This document shows, one piece after another, positions 45,036 to 56,395 of a stretch of 64,000 nucleotides of DNA. Position numbers and translations under genes: made by a program. This stretch comes from Owenia fusiformis (taxonomy: Eukaryota; Annelida; Polychaeta; Sabellida; Oweniidae). The stretch is taken from NCBI GenBank assembly GCA_903813345.2, contig CAIIXF020000004.1:27655985-27719984 (forward strand), read 5' to 3'. The first letter of the stretch is position 1; the number at the start of each line of letters is the position of its first letter. The notes beneath the pieces are model-generated. The model was not told the DNA's origin and did no database searches. It saw only the letters and a program-made list of their open reading frames with translations.

Positions 45036-45856
45036 AAACCCGAACATTATAGAATGTTCTTCAATTTCATGGTCTAGAGCCTACAAACCCAAGCAACATA
45101 CATTATACATACAATATAATTATTATTATACATTATTTTAGAGCTGGTATCGTACGCTTTCAAATGAATATTAAAGACAAAAAAATCAGCTTCTGCATAC
45201 AGGGTTTTGAGGGAAAATGGATTTCCTGCAGCTGCAGTGAATGTGGATGTTGTAAGGTTTCCTTTATCTTATTGGGCACATTAACTATTTCTTATTTCTA
45301 CTCTTTGTACAAAGATCCCTTCTAAAATTTGTATTGTTTGCATTTTTCCTCACTTCAATCATATTCTCAATTAGAAGGCACATTTCCAACACATTCAGTC
45401 ATAGCAGATTCCTTAAGGAGGCAACGGAATATATAATTTTAGAGGGCAAAAATCAAACATGTTCAGCTCATTAGCATTAGTCATGGCAGAGAATTGAAAG
45501 GGACAACGTCAAGTCAATATATTGAAGATCAAAGGCCAAGGTAAAAATCATGGTAATTTCTTTGTTTTAGTGATAATCGCAGTATACTTCCGTACTTTTC
45601 GTTTTGATTGGAAATTTTCCAAGGATTTCGAATATAATATTAGAATGGAGAACCAACTTCCATATCTAGACTACAACTGTCCCGAGAATTTGATATACAT
45701 CATTTCATTGTTCGTTTTTCGCAAATGATTAACAATGTACGTTCGAATGGGTAAAATGAAAAATGGCTGATAGTGAAATTACTGAAAATGGGGCAACGGT
45801 AGACAATGTACTTGATGTCATCCAGCTGGGTGTACAGGAAATAGTTCAAAGTAATC
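45036..45856. other. intergenic DNA, nothing recognised
   Basis: A small frame at 45522-45728 has no motif. Otherwise AT-rich. Confidence 0.45.
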
Positions 45857-46170
45857 AATTTTGACGCAGTACAAATGCGTAAAAAAATCAGATTTGACAG
45901 CGTAAAAAATAATTTTTCACGGCGTAAAAAAATCAGTTTTGATGGCGTACAAAGTTGTTTTTAACGGTGTTAAAATTTTTCGAAACGGCGTATACAATCG
46001 TTTTTACGGCGTTAAAAATTCTTTTTGACGCCCTACATAATTATTTTTGACGCCGTAAAAAATCAATTTTGACAGCGTACAAAATCGTTTTTTAGGGTGT
46101 TAAAAGTAATTCTTTAATGCATATAAAATCGTTTTAACAACGTCAAAAGCAGATTTTACGGCGTTAAAAG
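45857..46170 (+). repeat. degenerate 24-bp minisatellite
   Basis: About a dozen diverged units of the form TTTTGACGGCGTAAAAAATC, spaced 22-28 bp. They alternate a CG-containing core (GACGGCGTAAAA or ACGGCGTTAAAA) with AT-rich spacers. No coding frame runs through it. Confidence 0.8.
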
Positions 46171-47224
46171 TATGACAATACATTGGTCCAGATGGCAAGC
46201 CATAGATAATAGCATAATAGCAGCTTGAGTAAAGCAGTCAGAGTTATGGCTACTGAACTTGGCACATCTGCCTTGTTGGTCATTGTTTATGGTGAAAAGG
46301 TCTACCAATGTGGGGATGGAATTAATATAAATAAAAAAAATTTTTTTAATACAGCAAAAAATGAAACAGATAACATATTAAAAAAGTTATGGAAACAATT
46401 GATTTGGAGGAATATCGTCAAATTTGAAATTTCTTTGCAAATAAGAAACTTGCTGCAGAGATATTCACCATGTCTGGAGATACAGCTATTATTAAAAGAC
46501 AACAGTCATACAACAAACCAGCCATACACCCAACCAGTCATCTACTCTCCTTTTATCACAGAATGAAATTAATTTCAATGGACAAGTATTTACATCACAT
46601 TGCATCTAGTCTAGGTTACAAAGGTGTGAGCAAAGAAAAATCCAAATATTCTAACAAGACTAAGGAATAAACCAACAATGAAGAGACACGTATGTACTTT
46701 TAATGATAACTGATAATGAAAAATATTTTATTTTCAGTTATAACAACATGAGCCCATTAGTTAGCGCATATATCTTTGGCAAGTGACAAGACCTTACAAC
46801 TGTACTTAATTTCACCAGCCAACACATTTGATGTACAAAACTCGGGGTCAAATTCAAATACCTTCTTGTAAAATCTTTTAGGTATTTTAGGTATGAGCTG
46901 AGGTGAGAAGAAATAAGTATGAAAAAATAAATCGAGTCTGGCCAATAAACAAGTTGGACTATATTCCCTTATAGTACGTAGAGTTAGGAGCAAATTTCAT
47001 TTAGTGAAAAAAAACTTGTAAAAGATGAAGATGTGCACACATCTTTGTTGTATCATGGGTGATCACACATTGCAAAAAAACATCAAAGAACATTAAAACA
47101 ATTGGTATGACATCATATTATATTACTCACTTTTGAAAAGAATGTATGAGTTTTTGGACCTATCATTTTTTTATTATAAAATGATAGAGGCTGCATTAAA
47201 AACAGCAGCAGGAACCATGGATGA
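46171..47224. other. unknown small ORFs
   Basis: Overlapping frames at 46225-46670 include KKNFFNTAKNETDNILKKLW and AIIKRQQSYNKPAIHPTSHL. No family is recognised and no splice-supported structure was found. Confidence 0.3.
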
Positions 47225-47610
47225 CAAAGAGGACTAAGAATCTCCTTCAACAGCCATTAAAATCAGTTATGACTTAAGGAGAATGACTATCTTCAAATAT
47301 GTAAACGCCCTAAAAGATCAGAATGAAATAATCAACAAAAAACAAGCCAAAGACTTAACAACCTTTTAAAGCTTGACTGGCCAGAAAGGGTAGTTAAGCT
47401 GGCTCGATCGATTCTCAGCTTACGAAGTTGATCATACCGTTCACGAGCTTCCAAGTATATCTGATGTCAAGAAACTGAGGACCATATAAAGGAGCAGCTA
47501 CTGATGATTGAGGTGAAACCTGAAAATATGACAATAATCCAGAAACCTGTCGAAACTAGTCTGCTTACATATAAAAACAAGCGACGAAGTGGAGAACTTG
47601 AAGCAATGCT
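47225..47610 (+). pseudogene. tyrosine-recombinase-like family, exon with frameshifts
   Basis: Pieces in three frames follow the order of a repetitive invertebrate protein family with a recombinase-like C-terminus: STAIKISYDLRRMTIF (the 'ALK-G-LKK' block), LNNLLKLDWPERVVKLARS (the 'L....W...V..A' block), ELPSISDVKKL ('LP.T.DV..L'), then NKRRSGELEAML, a 'NRRRSGE' motif that would hold the first catalytic Arg of a tyrosine recombinase. It ends at a donor (GCT followed by GTGAGC at 47611). At least three frameshifts show it is dead. The family identity is from motif order remembered, so it is moderate. Confidence 0.5.
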
Positions 47611-48042
47611 GTGAGCTTAAAATTACATTTTTTTATTTTTCAAAATAGTTATTGGATTGTCAAAATAAACAAGCCCAAAACATGCATACATCTACAAACT
47701 GATCATCAATTATACAAGAATATATGAAAGTGCAAGAAATACACCTCAATTTACTTGAACAGCACGACATGATGAACGAAATTGATTTGCAGGATTACTT
47801 TTGAAAACTTACTAACAAAGTATTGATTGTAAACAACATAGAAATGCCAAAACATCACTGAAATCAGAAACTTTGTTCCCAAAGGAAGGTATTTTCAAAT
47901 GCCTTGTACGACAATGATAAAGCATTATCAAGAATAGATGCTGAAGCTTACTCAACCGGAAAAATAACTCACTCTCATTTAAGTGAATTAATTAAGTTAA
48001 TGTATTTAAATTACCCAAATAAGTATCAATTTTAAATTACAG

Positions 48043-48170
48043 TGTAAGAGACTATGCTAGAGGGATGGGGCTGAGTGACCTTGACAAAGATCTGCGAGGG
48101 GAGATGACAGAAATAGAGCTCAACCTTCTAAATTCACAAGAAGTCATACAGATGGTACTTGAGAGGAAAG
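48043..48170 (+). pseudogene. next exon of the same tyrosine-recombinase-like gene
   Basis: Bounded by AAATTACAG and by AAAG followed by GTAATT. Joining the previous exon's final two bases to this exon keeps the frame open through all 128 nt, giving VRDYARGMGLSDLDKDLRGE, then TEIELNLL and VLERKG. This is the position where the family has its 'L..Y..G....LT..E..L....I.GKRG' stretch. The agreement of splice phase and motif order supports a single gene for the two pieces. Confidence 0.5.
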
Positions 48171-48479
48171 GTAATTGGTGTTACAATTTTATTTTCCCGT
48201 GCATGGTGATATATTTTGCGCTCATTCCCATCAATATACCTTTGAGTCGATCAGTTGCTTCATAGATAAATGTAGTAGTAGTAGGCGTGTAGATTGACAT
48301 GGGCACTGTGATTGCCCAGTTTAACTTTTAGTTGAATGTATGTTACAATATATTCCTTTACAAGACTACCAATCATGAAAGGCCAGTAAAGGTATCCTTT
48401 CCCATTACCCCCTCCCCCCAAGACGCGCACTCTCAGATATGAATGGCAACAGGCAAAATAGCCTTCGCCTAAATAAGTC

Positions 48480-48686
48480 ATGAGTCAAAGTTGGAAAGAC
48501 ATTAGACATTTTAAAGCCAAAGAGGAACATGCAGGGTTTGTGGACACTTACTACTTTAGCATAGGAGATTCTTACAGCAAAATTCCAAAGAAAATACCAG
48601 AGAGTGGCCCCAGTGTCATCGCTCCCACTCAAGAGCTGGCCTCACCATTATATGAGAATATGAATTACTTTGAAGTATTTTTTTGA
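48480..48686 (+). CDS. unknown ORF, low confidence
   Basis: A 68-codon frame (KAKEEHAGFVDTYYFSIGDS, then TQELASPLYENMNYF). The TQELASP part recurs as DNA in the repeats at about 49040 and 49265 (GAGCTGGCCTCACCAT), so part of this frame is repeat-derived. Confidence 0.2.
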   Translation: MSQSWKDIRHFKAKEEHAGFVDTYYFSIGDSYSKIPKKIPESGPSVIAPTQELASPLYENMNYFEVFF

Positions 48687-48761
48687 GGTTATGAGTATTG
48701 GCTATCAATTTCTAATTTTTTCTTCAACATGTATTGAAATGACTTCAGTATGAATGAAATG

Positions 48762-48974
48762 TCCTTTGGTCTTCTGGTCTCGGATTGTGAAATTGGTTCT
48801 TGAATGGTGGGGGAAAGGGGGTATTAGACATTTTTTTTTCACATTAGATCATGGCTTTGGGCTATATGGGGTTTGTTTTCTTAACTGGTATGCACTTAGA
48901 GTTTGCTTTTTCTTGCTAAGCTCCATTAAAACATTTAGTTCTTTACCTTTGGCACTAGTGCTTATATATTCATA
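48762..48974 (+). repeat. 220-bp repeat family, plus copy
   Basis: Direct match to 32319-32541. Ends at GTGCTTATATATTCATA. Adjacent repeats differ between the copies, so this unit moves or duplicates independently. Confidence 0.85.
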
Positions 48975-48977
48975 GAA

Positions 48978-49292
48978 GAGCTGGAGGCGGGGGGTTTTCA
49001 GGCCTCACGCTCAAATACAAATTTTGACATTAACAATAATGAGCTGGCTTCACCATCAAAATCATTTTAATGATTTCTGTTAAACCGCAACATATACCCA
49101 CTAGGGTGTCTAGCGGCTTGTTTTTATAGTGTATATTATATAAGAATTATGAAATAAATAAATTGAATTGAAAATTGAATTGAAAAATGAGAATGTTTAA
49201 TTTATCAATGAGGAGCTGGACTAGGGGGTGAGCAGGCCACTCTCAAATTCAAATTGAGAAACAATAATGAGCTGGCCTCACCATCAAATGAG
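48978..49292 (+). repeat. two diverged direct repeats around a LINE tail
   Basis: A unit of about 85 bp (GAGCTGGA, then a GGGGG-run and CAGGCC, CTCAAATTCAAATT, ending AATGAGCTGGCCTCACCATC) occurs at 48978-49063 and again at 49210-49292. The LINE 3' tail at 49075-49185 lies between them. Confidence 0.65.
49075..49185 (+). mobile_element. LINE 3' tail
   Basis: A short hairpin region (CCCACTAGGGTGTC) is followed by ATTATGAAATAAATAAATTG and ATTGA repeats. It matches the organisation of the LINE 3' end at 5745-5856. A scrap of the ORF2 3' end of the same type (ATAATGAATGTGTTACACAT) follows at 49323-49342. Confidence 0.6.
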
Positions 49293-49515
49293 AGAGTGAA
49301 ATTTATCATTAGGGAGCTGGAATAATGAATGTGTTACACATCATCAAGTTGAACTCCATAACATTGAAAAGACTATATGACTATCTGATATATTTCCAGG
49401 AGTAAACATATGGATGCCATCAACTGGGGTGAAGCGGGGTGACAATCACAATCTCGTTTTTGCCAGAGGCAGAACAGGCAAAGGGCCAGGAGACAGCATG
49501 CATTAGAAAGAAGCA

Positions 49516-49545
49516 GAGAAGCTTGGAGGAGAGAAGCTTGGAGGA
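49516..49545 (+). repeat. 15-bp tandem duplication
   Basis: GAGAAGCTTGGAGGA occurs twice in tandem. Confidence 0.9.
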
Positions 49546-51048
49546 GAGATTCTGATTCTGTCTGATGAACTGAAACATCTTAAACAGGAATGAGACTTAA
49601 TGGAATATACAATGAGCTTCATAGGCAGTAAGTTGTAATTCTTCAAGATGAAGTCAAAATTGAAGAGGACATTGTGTATGATAAACATACAGGAGATCTT
49701 GTGGGAAATGTTGATAAAGATGATACTGCCAACCAGCTAAACAATATAAATGATTATAAAATTAAAATCAGCAGACTATTGCTGGATATTTTTATTATTA
49801 GTAATGATCCAAGGCATCAAACTTGCACTAGTCAGACAGGGATATTAAAATTCTGTACTTCTGAGTTCAAAATAACAATATCAAAGATATATACTGTGTA
49901 TACTCTGGGTACTTTTGGAAATATATATTTTAAATATTTATATAGAATACTCTTTGAAAAATTCTAGTAAATGGATACAAACTAGGGATTTGGACTAAAA
50001 CAAACAATCAATGGGTGTGAACTTTAAAAGTATATTGAATAACTTTATGTTATGGATGAAACATTGTGATGAATATTAATGAGAAAAAGAATGAAATCAC
50101 TTATTAAAGTGATGTTTTGGATATATTTGGATACTGGGTTTCCTCACACTCCTACTTTGCAGAATATTTAAGATATATAAACCGAAGAGCAGGGCTACTA
50201 GTTTCGAATACACCCCGCTGGTCTAGGCACAAATGTTTTCTGTACCCCGAACAACCTCCTGACCACGATTTAAGTTTTTATGTGTAGTATTTTACAATTT
50301 GTGGTATAATTGAAAAAGTAGTAGAAAGATTTTGTTTCGGTGGGATTTGCTAAGCCTTTGGCGTAGCTGTTATCTAGTTGAATTCTTGTCCAAATCTCAG
50401 ATATTGCCTCAGTTCAAAATTTGTAAAAAAACTTGTTTTTGCTTTTACAGATATACTGATTATGTAATAATACCTATGGTGTTGGTCTTCTTTGGTTGGT
50501 CTTCACTAATCCAGTGAAATTGTCACCGCGTTACCCGAGGCATTGTATAAACTCTCAGGCAGATTATATACCTCCAGTTCCTGCGCCAGACAACTACAAA
50601 ATACAAGTCAATATCATTGATGCTGCAAAATCTACTGCTCAAGGAGAGGCGCAACGCTTCGCTGATTACGTATCAGGAAGTTATTCACGCTCGGGGAGTT
50701 GAGAAATTGTAATTTTTCTGGATCAAGGAACAATGCTATTATTGAAGACCCACTTAATGCGAATAAGACAAAGGCCATTATCGACGAGATGGAAAGTATC
50801 AGGAGAGGCATAACAAATCGCAAGGTCAGAAATAAACAGGAAGATACTGTAGGCATTTTGCCTACTTCACTTGTTCAGAATCTTATATTTAATGCTTATC
50901 TTCAGTTCAAATTATCTATTTTGTATTCAAATATTATCTCTTTTTTATACATTGCTAATTGTTCTACAAAAAATTATTCTCTTTCATTTGACATAGATAT
51001 TATGTATAATTTCTTCAATGAATGTGAGATTATCCTAAAAATTCATTG
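49546..51048. other. unknown ORF fragments
   Basis: Frames at 49674-49967 (AT-rich, no motif) and 50496-50860 (NIIDAAKSTAQGEAQRFADY, then in another frame RNNAIIEDPLNANKTKAIID) look partly protein-like. No family is recognised. Confidence 0.3.
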
Positions 51049-51119
51049 TCTTATTTTTATAATAAATGCCAAATGTGTATATTAGGTAACTTGTAATAGA
51101 GTAACTTTAAATCAACAAA
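51049..51119 (+). repeat. 70-bp repeat shared with 61790-61860
   Basis: CTTATTTTTATAATAAATGC through AACTTTAAATCAACAAAATA matches 61790-61860 with few changes. At the second site it precedes a TTAGTGGCAGTGGGAC sequence, so it may be the 3' part of an LTR. Confidence 0.6.
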
Positions 51120-51451
51120 ATACCAGAACACAATCACCCCTGCCATCCACTGCTACCAGAACACAATCACCTCCACCATTCACTTCTGCCAGAACACAAT
51201 CACCCATTCCAGGCCACATTTGGGGTTCACATAGAGCATTTAAATCAAAGGGGTTTACTAGTAGTGACAGTACTAGTGACAGTAGCTCCTCAGATACTGA
51301 AGACTTTTCTAGAGAGAATCTAAAGGCTGAACCAAAGAAGGCTAATGACAAGGATAAAGTTGATGCCGTAAAGAAAATGAAGACATCTGAAAAAACCCAG
51401 AGAAGACGACAATTCAGGAAGAAGTTCAGATTGATGTATCATAATTCATAG
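51086..51451 (+). CDS. Ser/Lys-rich ORF with RTQSP repeats
   Basis: A 121-codon open frame without an initiator Met starts just after TATTAG, a possible acceptor. It has three RTQSP-containing repeats (TRTQSPLPSTA, TRTQSPPPFTSA, RTQSPIPG), then a Ser/Asp run (SSDSTSDSSSSDTEDF), and ends in a strongly basic tail (KTSEKTQRRRQFRKKFRLMY). The repeats are 36-bp DNA repeats in frame and the composition changes sensibly from Pro/Ser-rich to acidic to basic, which favours real coding. No family is recognised; a gag-like or RS-type disordered protein is possible. The first codons fall in the 70-bp repeat. Confidence 0.4.
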   Translation, partial: VTCNRVTLNQQNTRTQSPLPSTATRTQSPPPFTSARTQSPIPGHIWGSHRAFKSKGFTSSDSTSDSSSSDTEDFSRENLKAEPKKANDKDKVDAVKKMKTSEKTQRRRQFRKKFRLMYHNS

Positions 51452-53135
51452 ATCATAAATCAGAGTGATGTATTCAATTGTGGATGTGAAAACTTCAGTG
51501 GAGATCAACTTTGAGAATGTCAGTCTCCGCCAGTAAATAACATACTGTAGTTTGCAATTATTGGATAATGTCAATAGGAGACAAATTTAGACAAAATCAA
51601 TGCCCGAGGGACATAGAAATTACATAAAACTTATTCGTCACGATGTTGTTAAAATTGAAAAATAATTCGAGTACACCTGCAGAGCATGTTTTAACAAACT
51701 GAACAAATTGGAAAAATTAACTACAACATCAAAACATACAAATTAGAAATGAAGACTCCTTTAACTCAAACGCTTGAGTCTAGAAATGAATGCCTCTGTG
51801 GAGATGGTAATTGATGTGCATGCAACAAATAAAAATATAGGCAATAAAATTAAAATAATCTGAGTCTGGCCCAATTTTTTCATTTATTTATTTCAAGATT
51901 AAAAAAATATCAATATATTTATATATACATATATAACTTCACACTGACAGTGTTGACAAATTATTGTTCCTGTAAATATAAAAATAAACTGGATACGGCA
52001 TATGTAAAAAAATATGTTAAAAAATATGTAAGTGTCATCCTAAGACCTCAGCGCCTATTTTTGAAAATGCAGACATTTGGAAATGTACACCACATCAGCT
52101 TCACACCATCAATGGACAAATCACAATAGAACATTTAGACAACATCACAAAATATACATCTGAACCTCAAAAAAGACTAAAAACCAATAATAAAAACATG
52201 GATGGAAAGATAGAATATGGTCCCATGCAAAGTTGCTCATCCAAAAGCAATGCATGCCTCATAGAAAGAGGGGTCACATCCAGTATAGGAGTGCCAATTA
52301 CTGAAAGTATAAATTTTCATAGTGTACCTTGTTAAGTTCCAAATATGTCATATGTTGAAGGGCATGGACCATTGAAATAATCTGGCATTCATTTTGGCAC
52401 AGTAGGCGAGAGTCAATGGGGGAAGTCCTAAAGACAGGTTAGAAGGATTTTGTTTAGTGCCTCAAGAAATGCATAGGCAGGGCATTTTGTACAAGGTATG
52501 TATGATTTAAAATTAAAAGACACAAGGCTGATTGCGTCTTTAGTGGGCTGTCAAAACAATTATTAGTCATGTTTTCTTTAAGAACAGATCTTTGATAATA
52601 TTAAGATGTGTTCCAGGAAGTTGTAGAGAGTTGAACCAAGGAAATCAACTTTGAATTTTTTGTTTCATCTAGGTGCTGTGGTTAAAGGATCATTCTTAAA
52701 ATCAGCAAGGACCCGGTCCAAAATGTACCTTGGTCCAAAAGACTGAGAAAGCCCCTCTTGGCTCAAAAACTACAATTTTCAACTTCTTATAAGGTTTTAA
52801 AAGTGGCAAATTCTATAAGAGTAATTATCAGTAATCGAAAGAATTGTAACGATGTGTTTTTAGTCTAATATGTCCGATGTTACCTTGTATTAAGTGTTTT
52901 ATTATATGTGCTTGCAGGAAGTGTATGCATGTCCAGTCACAGTGCAGAATGTGTTATGTGAGGCAAATTCTATGGTGGAGGAACAGCTTATTTAGCATTC
53001 CATTCAATTACATCCTACCCTAACCTACCATACCTCAGCAAAGCTAAGAAAAGCGTGCTTAATATGACACATCTCCAGCACAGTTATAACATGAATGTTC
53101 ATGAATAGAAAGTGTTGCAATGAAGAAAAATGTGA
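51452..53135. other. intergenic DNA, nothing recognised
   Basis: AT-rich with AT microsatellite-like stretches near 51900-51945. No coding or element signal recognised. Confidence 0.45.
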
Positions 53136-53420
53136 GTTAAATTTAATTTTTCAATTGATTTTGCACCAACTGCTCCACTACATGATTCTAGACCTACTGC
53201 TCCACTACATGATTCTGCACCAACCAAGGGGGAAGAAGAACAAGAAGGACTGAGAGAGGATGGACAAGAAGGACTGAAAGAGGAAGGACAAGAAGGACTG
53301 AAAAAAGAAATGACAAGAAAGACTGAAGGAGGGGTTGCTGATGGGAGATTATATTATTTGAAAGCATTTATTTCAATTGTAACAATTGTAACAAAAAATA
53401 ATTCAGATCTTTACAATTGA
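53136..53420 (+). CDS. repeat-containing acidic ORF
   Basis: A 94-codon open frame with no initiator Met. It contains a 27-bp duplication (TAPLHDSRP then TAPLHDSAP) followed by about three 24-bp units encoding EGQEGLKE-type octapeptides, then a basic stretch. Both repeat periods are multiples of three and the frame stays open across both, which is some support for coding or for an expanded exon. Unknown family. Confidence 0.3.
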   Translation, partial: VKFNFSIDFAPTAPLHDSRPTAPLHDSAPTKGEEEQEGLREDGQEGLKEEGQEGLKKEMTRKTEGGVADGRLYYLKAFISIVTIVTKNNSDLYN

Positions 53421-54454
53421 GAATATGAAACAATATATGGAAATTGTCTTACCGAATGTAAGATTCTGGCTATGCCCTTTACCAATACCAATTTGTCATC
53501 TAATATTTCCATAAATTGTTTTGTTATCTTGATGTGAACATGATCTTTGTATATGCCCACCTGCTCTAGGACCATGCAAAAGATTTGGATCAAAACTACA
53601 GTTTGCTTGTTCATGCTGCAATTTCCAATCAAAGTTGTCCAAAACATGATAAAGTGGACAAAAGCTACTTCAAAGGTAACATTGATGAGCCTAGACCAGC
53701 AGACTTATGCTGCATTTCAGGTAGCACTTCAGCAATCTACAATTGGCTCCAGCAAGCAAGAAGGTAGATAATAGCAAAATCAAGACAAAATCTCAAAAAA
53801 TAAATAAATAAAATGAGACATGTAGCTGAACCCAGAGGTAAGTAAAATAGTCGCCACATTTAACGCTCAATATGGTTAAATTTGGTTCTAGAAACAACTT
53901 GGGTCCAGATGCCAACAGGGCAATAAGGTTGACTGTGGAAACCATGAAAGTATTGCGATCATTGATGCCATTCTGCAAAATAAACTTTGTTGAGGGGGTT
54001 CAAACAAAACAAACACCCCATAATCTGATAGTAATCTGACAAAATGAGAGAAGGGGAGCCAATTTCTTCAAAAAGCATATAGTATTGTAAAGCATATAGT
54101 ATGGTAAAACAATGGCCTTCATCACCAGCATGCAAAAAGTCAATCTTTTTGCAATAAATCAAGCAATAAAACATGGAAAATGTCACAACCTGCCACTTGT
54201 TACAGATGTCTAAGACCAGACGCCAAATGCTGTCTCAAAAAATGGAGACAATAACAATATGCCATCGCTTTTGGTGGTGACATTTTTTTAGATGAAAATA
54301 TGTATAACACCTCATCTTCATTTCCTGATTTACCCATTTGTTCTTTAGAACCATTGGATATTGATTTTGGCTCTGGTACCACTTTTGTTGAAAATTTTAA
54401 ATTATCGAACCTGATAACTTGAAAAAAAACTAGAAATCAAAGTGAAAATGACAA
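53421..54454. other. intergenic DNA, nothing recognised
   Basis: Small frames at 53547-53771 and 54200-54382 have no recognisable motif. Confidence 0.45.
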
Positions 54455-54730
54455 ATATGTTGAGGCTTGGAATTCAAGACCTACTGCAAGTAATTTTGTA
54501 TGTAAAAAAAACTGTTACCACCAAATTTGTTGAAAGTCTTGCCAATCCTAAGAATGTCCAAGCTATCAAATACGGTCGAGATAATGAGGCAGAATGTGTC
54601 AAATATATCAAAACTATATGAGAAACTCTGGAAATCATATCACTGCGTGTGAGTCTGGGTTTGTTGTTAATCCAGGCATGCCTGAATGGGCCAGAGATGG
54701 GTGTATTATATTGGATGGAATGGATCAAAA
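54455..54730 (+). pseudogene. YqaJ-like nuclease fragment, second locus
   Basis: The first frame reads EAWNSRPTASNFVCKK, matching the W-x-x-R-x-TAS-x-F opening of YqaJ-type nucleases. In another frame comes NPKNVQAIKYGRDNEAECVK, the 'YG...E..A...Y' block, and after a further shift HITACESGFVVNPGMPEWAR then DGCIILDG, which aligns with the 'C.SGL.I.P..PWL.aSPDG' region holding the catalytic Asp. The E-x-K motif was not found downstream. It is not a copy of the 13.7-kb pseudogene at the DNA level, so it represents a different subfamily. Confidence 0.6.
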
Positions 54731-55075
54731 GAAGACTGACCTGCTACATTTCTCTCAAGTCAGTAAGACATCAAATGTTTTTCTTAAAAGTCATTAGTAC
54801 TCGATCTTATTTCAATAGATGAGCACAAGGTTCGATCTAAACACTGATCTGGTATGAGATATGAGGTATCAGAGATAAGCCCGTCAGATTTGGATTGAAG
54901 TTGTTCATTTTGGCGGAGAGAGCAAGTAAGCACACCATATCCTGATAACTAGTGATTGTGTTTTAAATATAAAAAATATTCTCAAAAGAAGCTCCTTCTC
55001 TTGTATTTAGCGGGGTGGAATTTACAAAACGTGGTGTTCATAGGCAGGTATATTTGATTTGGCAATATATATATT

Positions 55076-55421
55076 CTATGAATCAATTTTTCAGAGGCAA
55101 CAGTCTTATTTTCTTAAATCTTCCCAAGAGTAACAGATAAGAAGTCCTAATGGGAAGGAACAGCGATCCAGACAGTGAATAAGAAGTTGAAACATTGGGT
55201 CCCTTTGTTGAGGAGTGCACAATTCATCGATCACACATTGAGTTTTACAACTAGCTCTAAGTTTGACTCTTGTCAAATCTGTTGTCCAAAGATGGCCTGC
55301 AGAAATCTTGCATTGGTAAGATTGTGTTTGCAAACAACATCATTGATGCCTGCTGTGATATTACGCATATTGAGGCCCACTTCTGATCCTAAAACAGTAA
55401 CATATAACAAATGGCCCTGAA
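55076..55421 (-). repeat. dispersed repeat with exon-like core, copy 2
   Basis: Matches 11861-12205. The minus strand again starts after CCTCTTTCAG, then GINDVVCKHNLTNARFLQAI. Substitutions between copies are spread along the length and the stop-bearing middle is also shared. Confidence 0.6.
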
Positions 55422-56395
55422 AGAGGGCCAACTCTTATTTGCAAAAGAGAAAAAATTATGAACATTTCATTAATGTCTTAACTGACGACAAAGGAAACTG
55501 GGTCTTTTCCTAATTACTTTTGCAAAAAATGGTGGGTGTAACTCTTCTGTCAATTCTTCAATCACTTGGTTAATAATATGGCACTTTATCATCGCTTACC
55601 TTTTGTGCATATATCAAGGTCTTGCGATGATGTATTTTATGATAGTGATCAAATTCACTAAATAGACAGAGACCATACATGTATGGATTACGGTTATCCC
55701 AGTTTCTGTTGTTCTGTGTCATACCTTGATCGGTAAATTCAGGGCTGTAGTTATATTTTTGTTTAGTAAACATAAACTTTGGTTGATTATTGTTACAAAG
55801 GAATTTAATGTAGGTGCTCTATTTAACCTGCAGTTACCTAAAATCCAATAAAATATACAATTGTGGTCGCTATTTGTGACCACGATAATTGAAAAGACCG
55901 ACTGTATGTTGTCAGGGTATTCCACAGTAGAAATCTGCAATATGATGATGTCAAAACAAAAATGAAAACAGAAGATAAGAAAAAAAAAAGAAATTATGCA
56001 TCAGCATGTCTCGATAATAGGAATGTTTGTTGTTTGTTTGTATCCTTTTGTGCGCTATAATGCCACTAAATGGTCACGCGGTGCTTGTTTTTCACCAGTG
56101 CTTACACTAGTGCATCTCACTTGTGCTTAGTTGTGGGCTAAGTTTGGATAACTGTTATGTAAACTTTGGACAAAAAAATTCAGTTAAACAAAATTTGTTG
56201 AAAAAATAGAGAAATATATATGCAGGGCTGTGTAGTGCACATTCTGCACAACAGGGGTACTGTTGCAAACTGGTGTTTTCATCCTTCAAGAAAAACTGGT
56301 CTAGTTTCTTGATATTTCCTTGGCAATGACAGTGAATTTCATAGTTAAACCTACACAAACTTTGAATGTAGAATACCATTACACGTACAGTAAGG
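55422..56395. other. intergenic DNA, nothing recognised
   Basis: No coding or element signal recognised. Confidence 0.45.
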
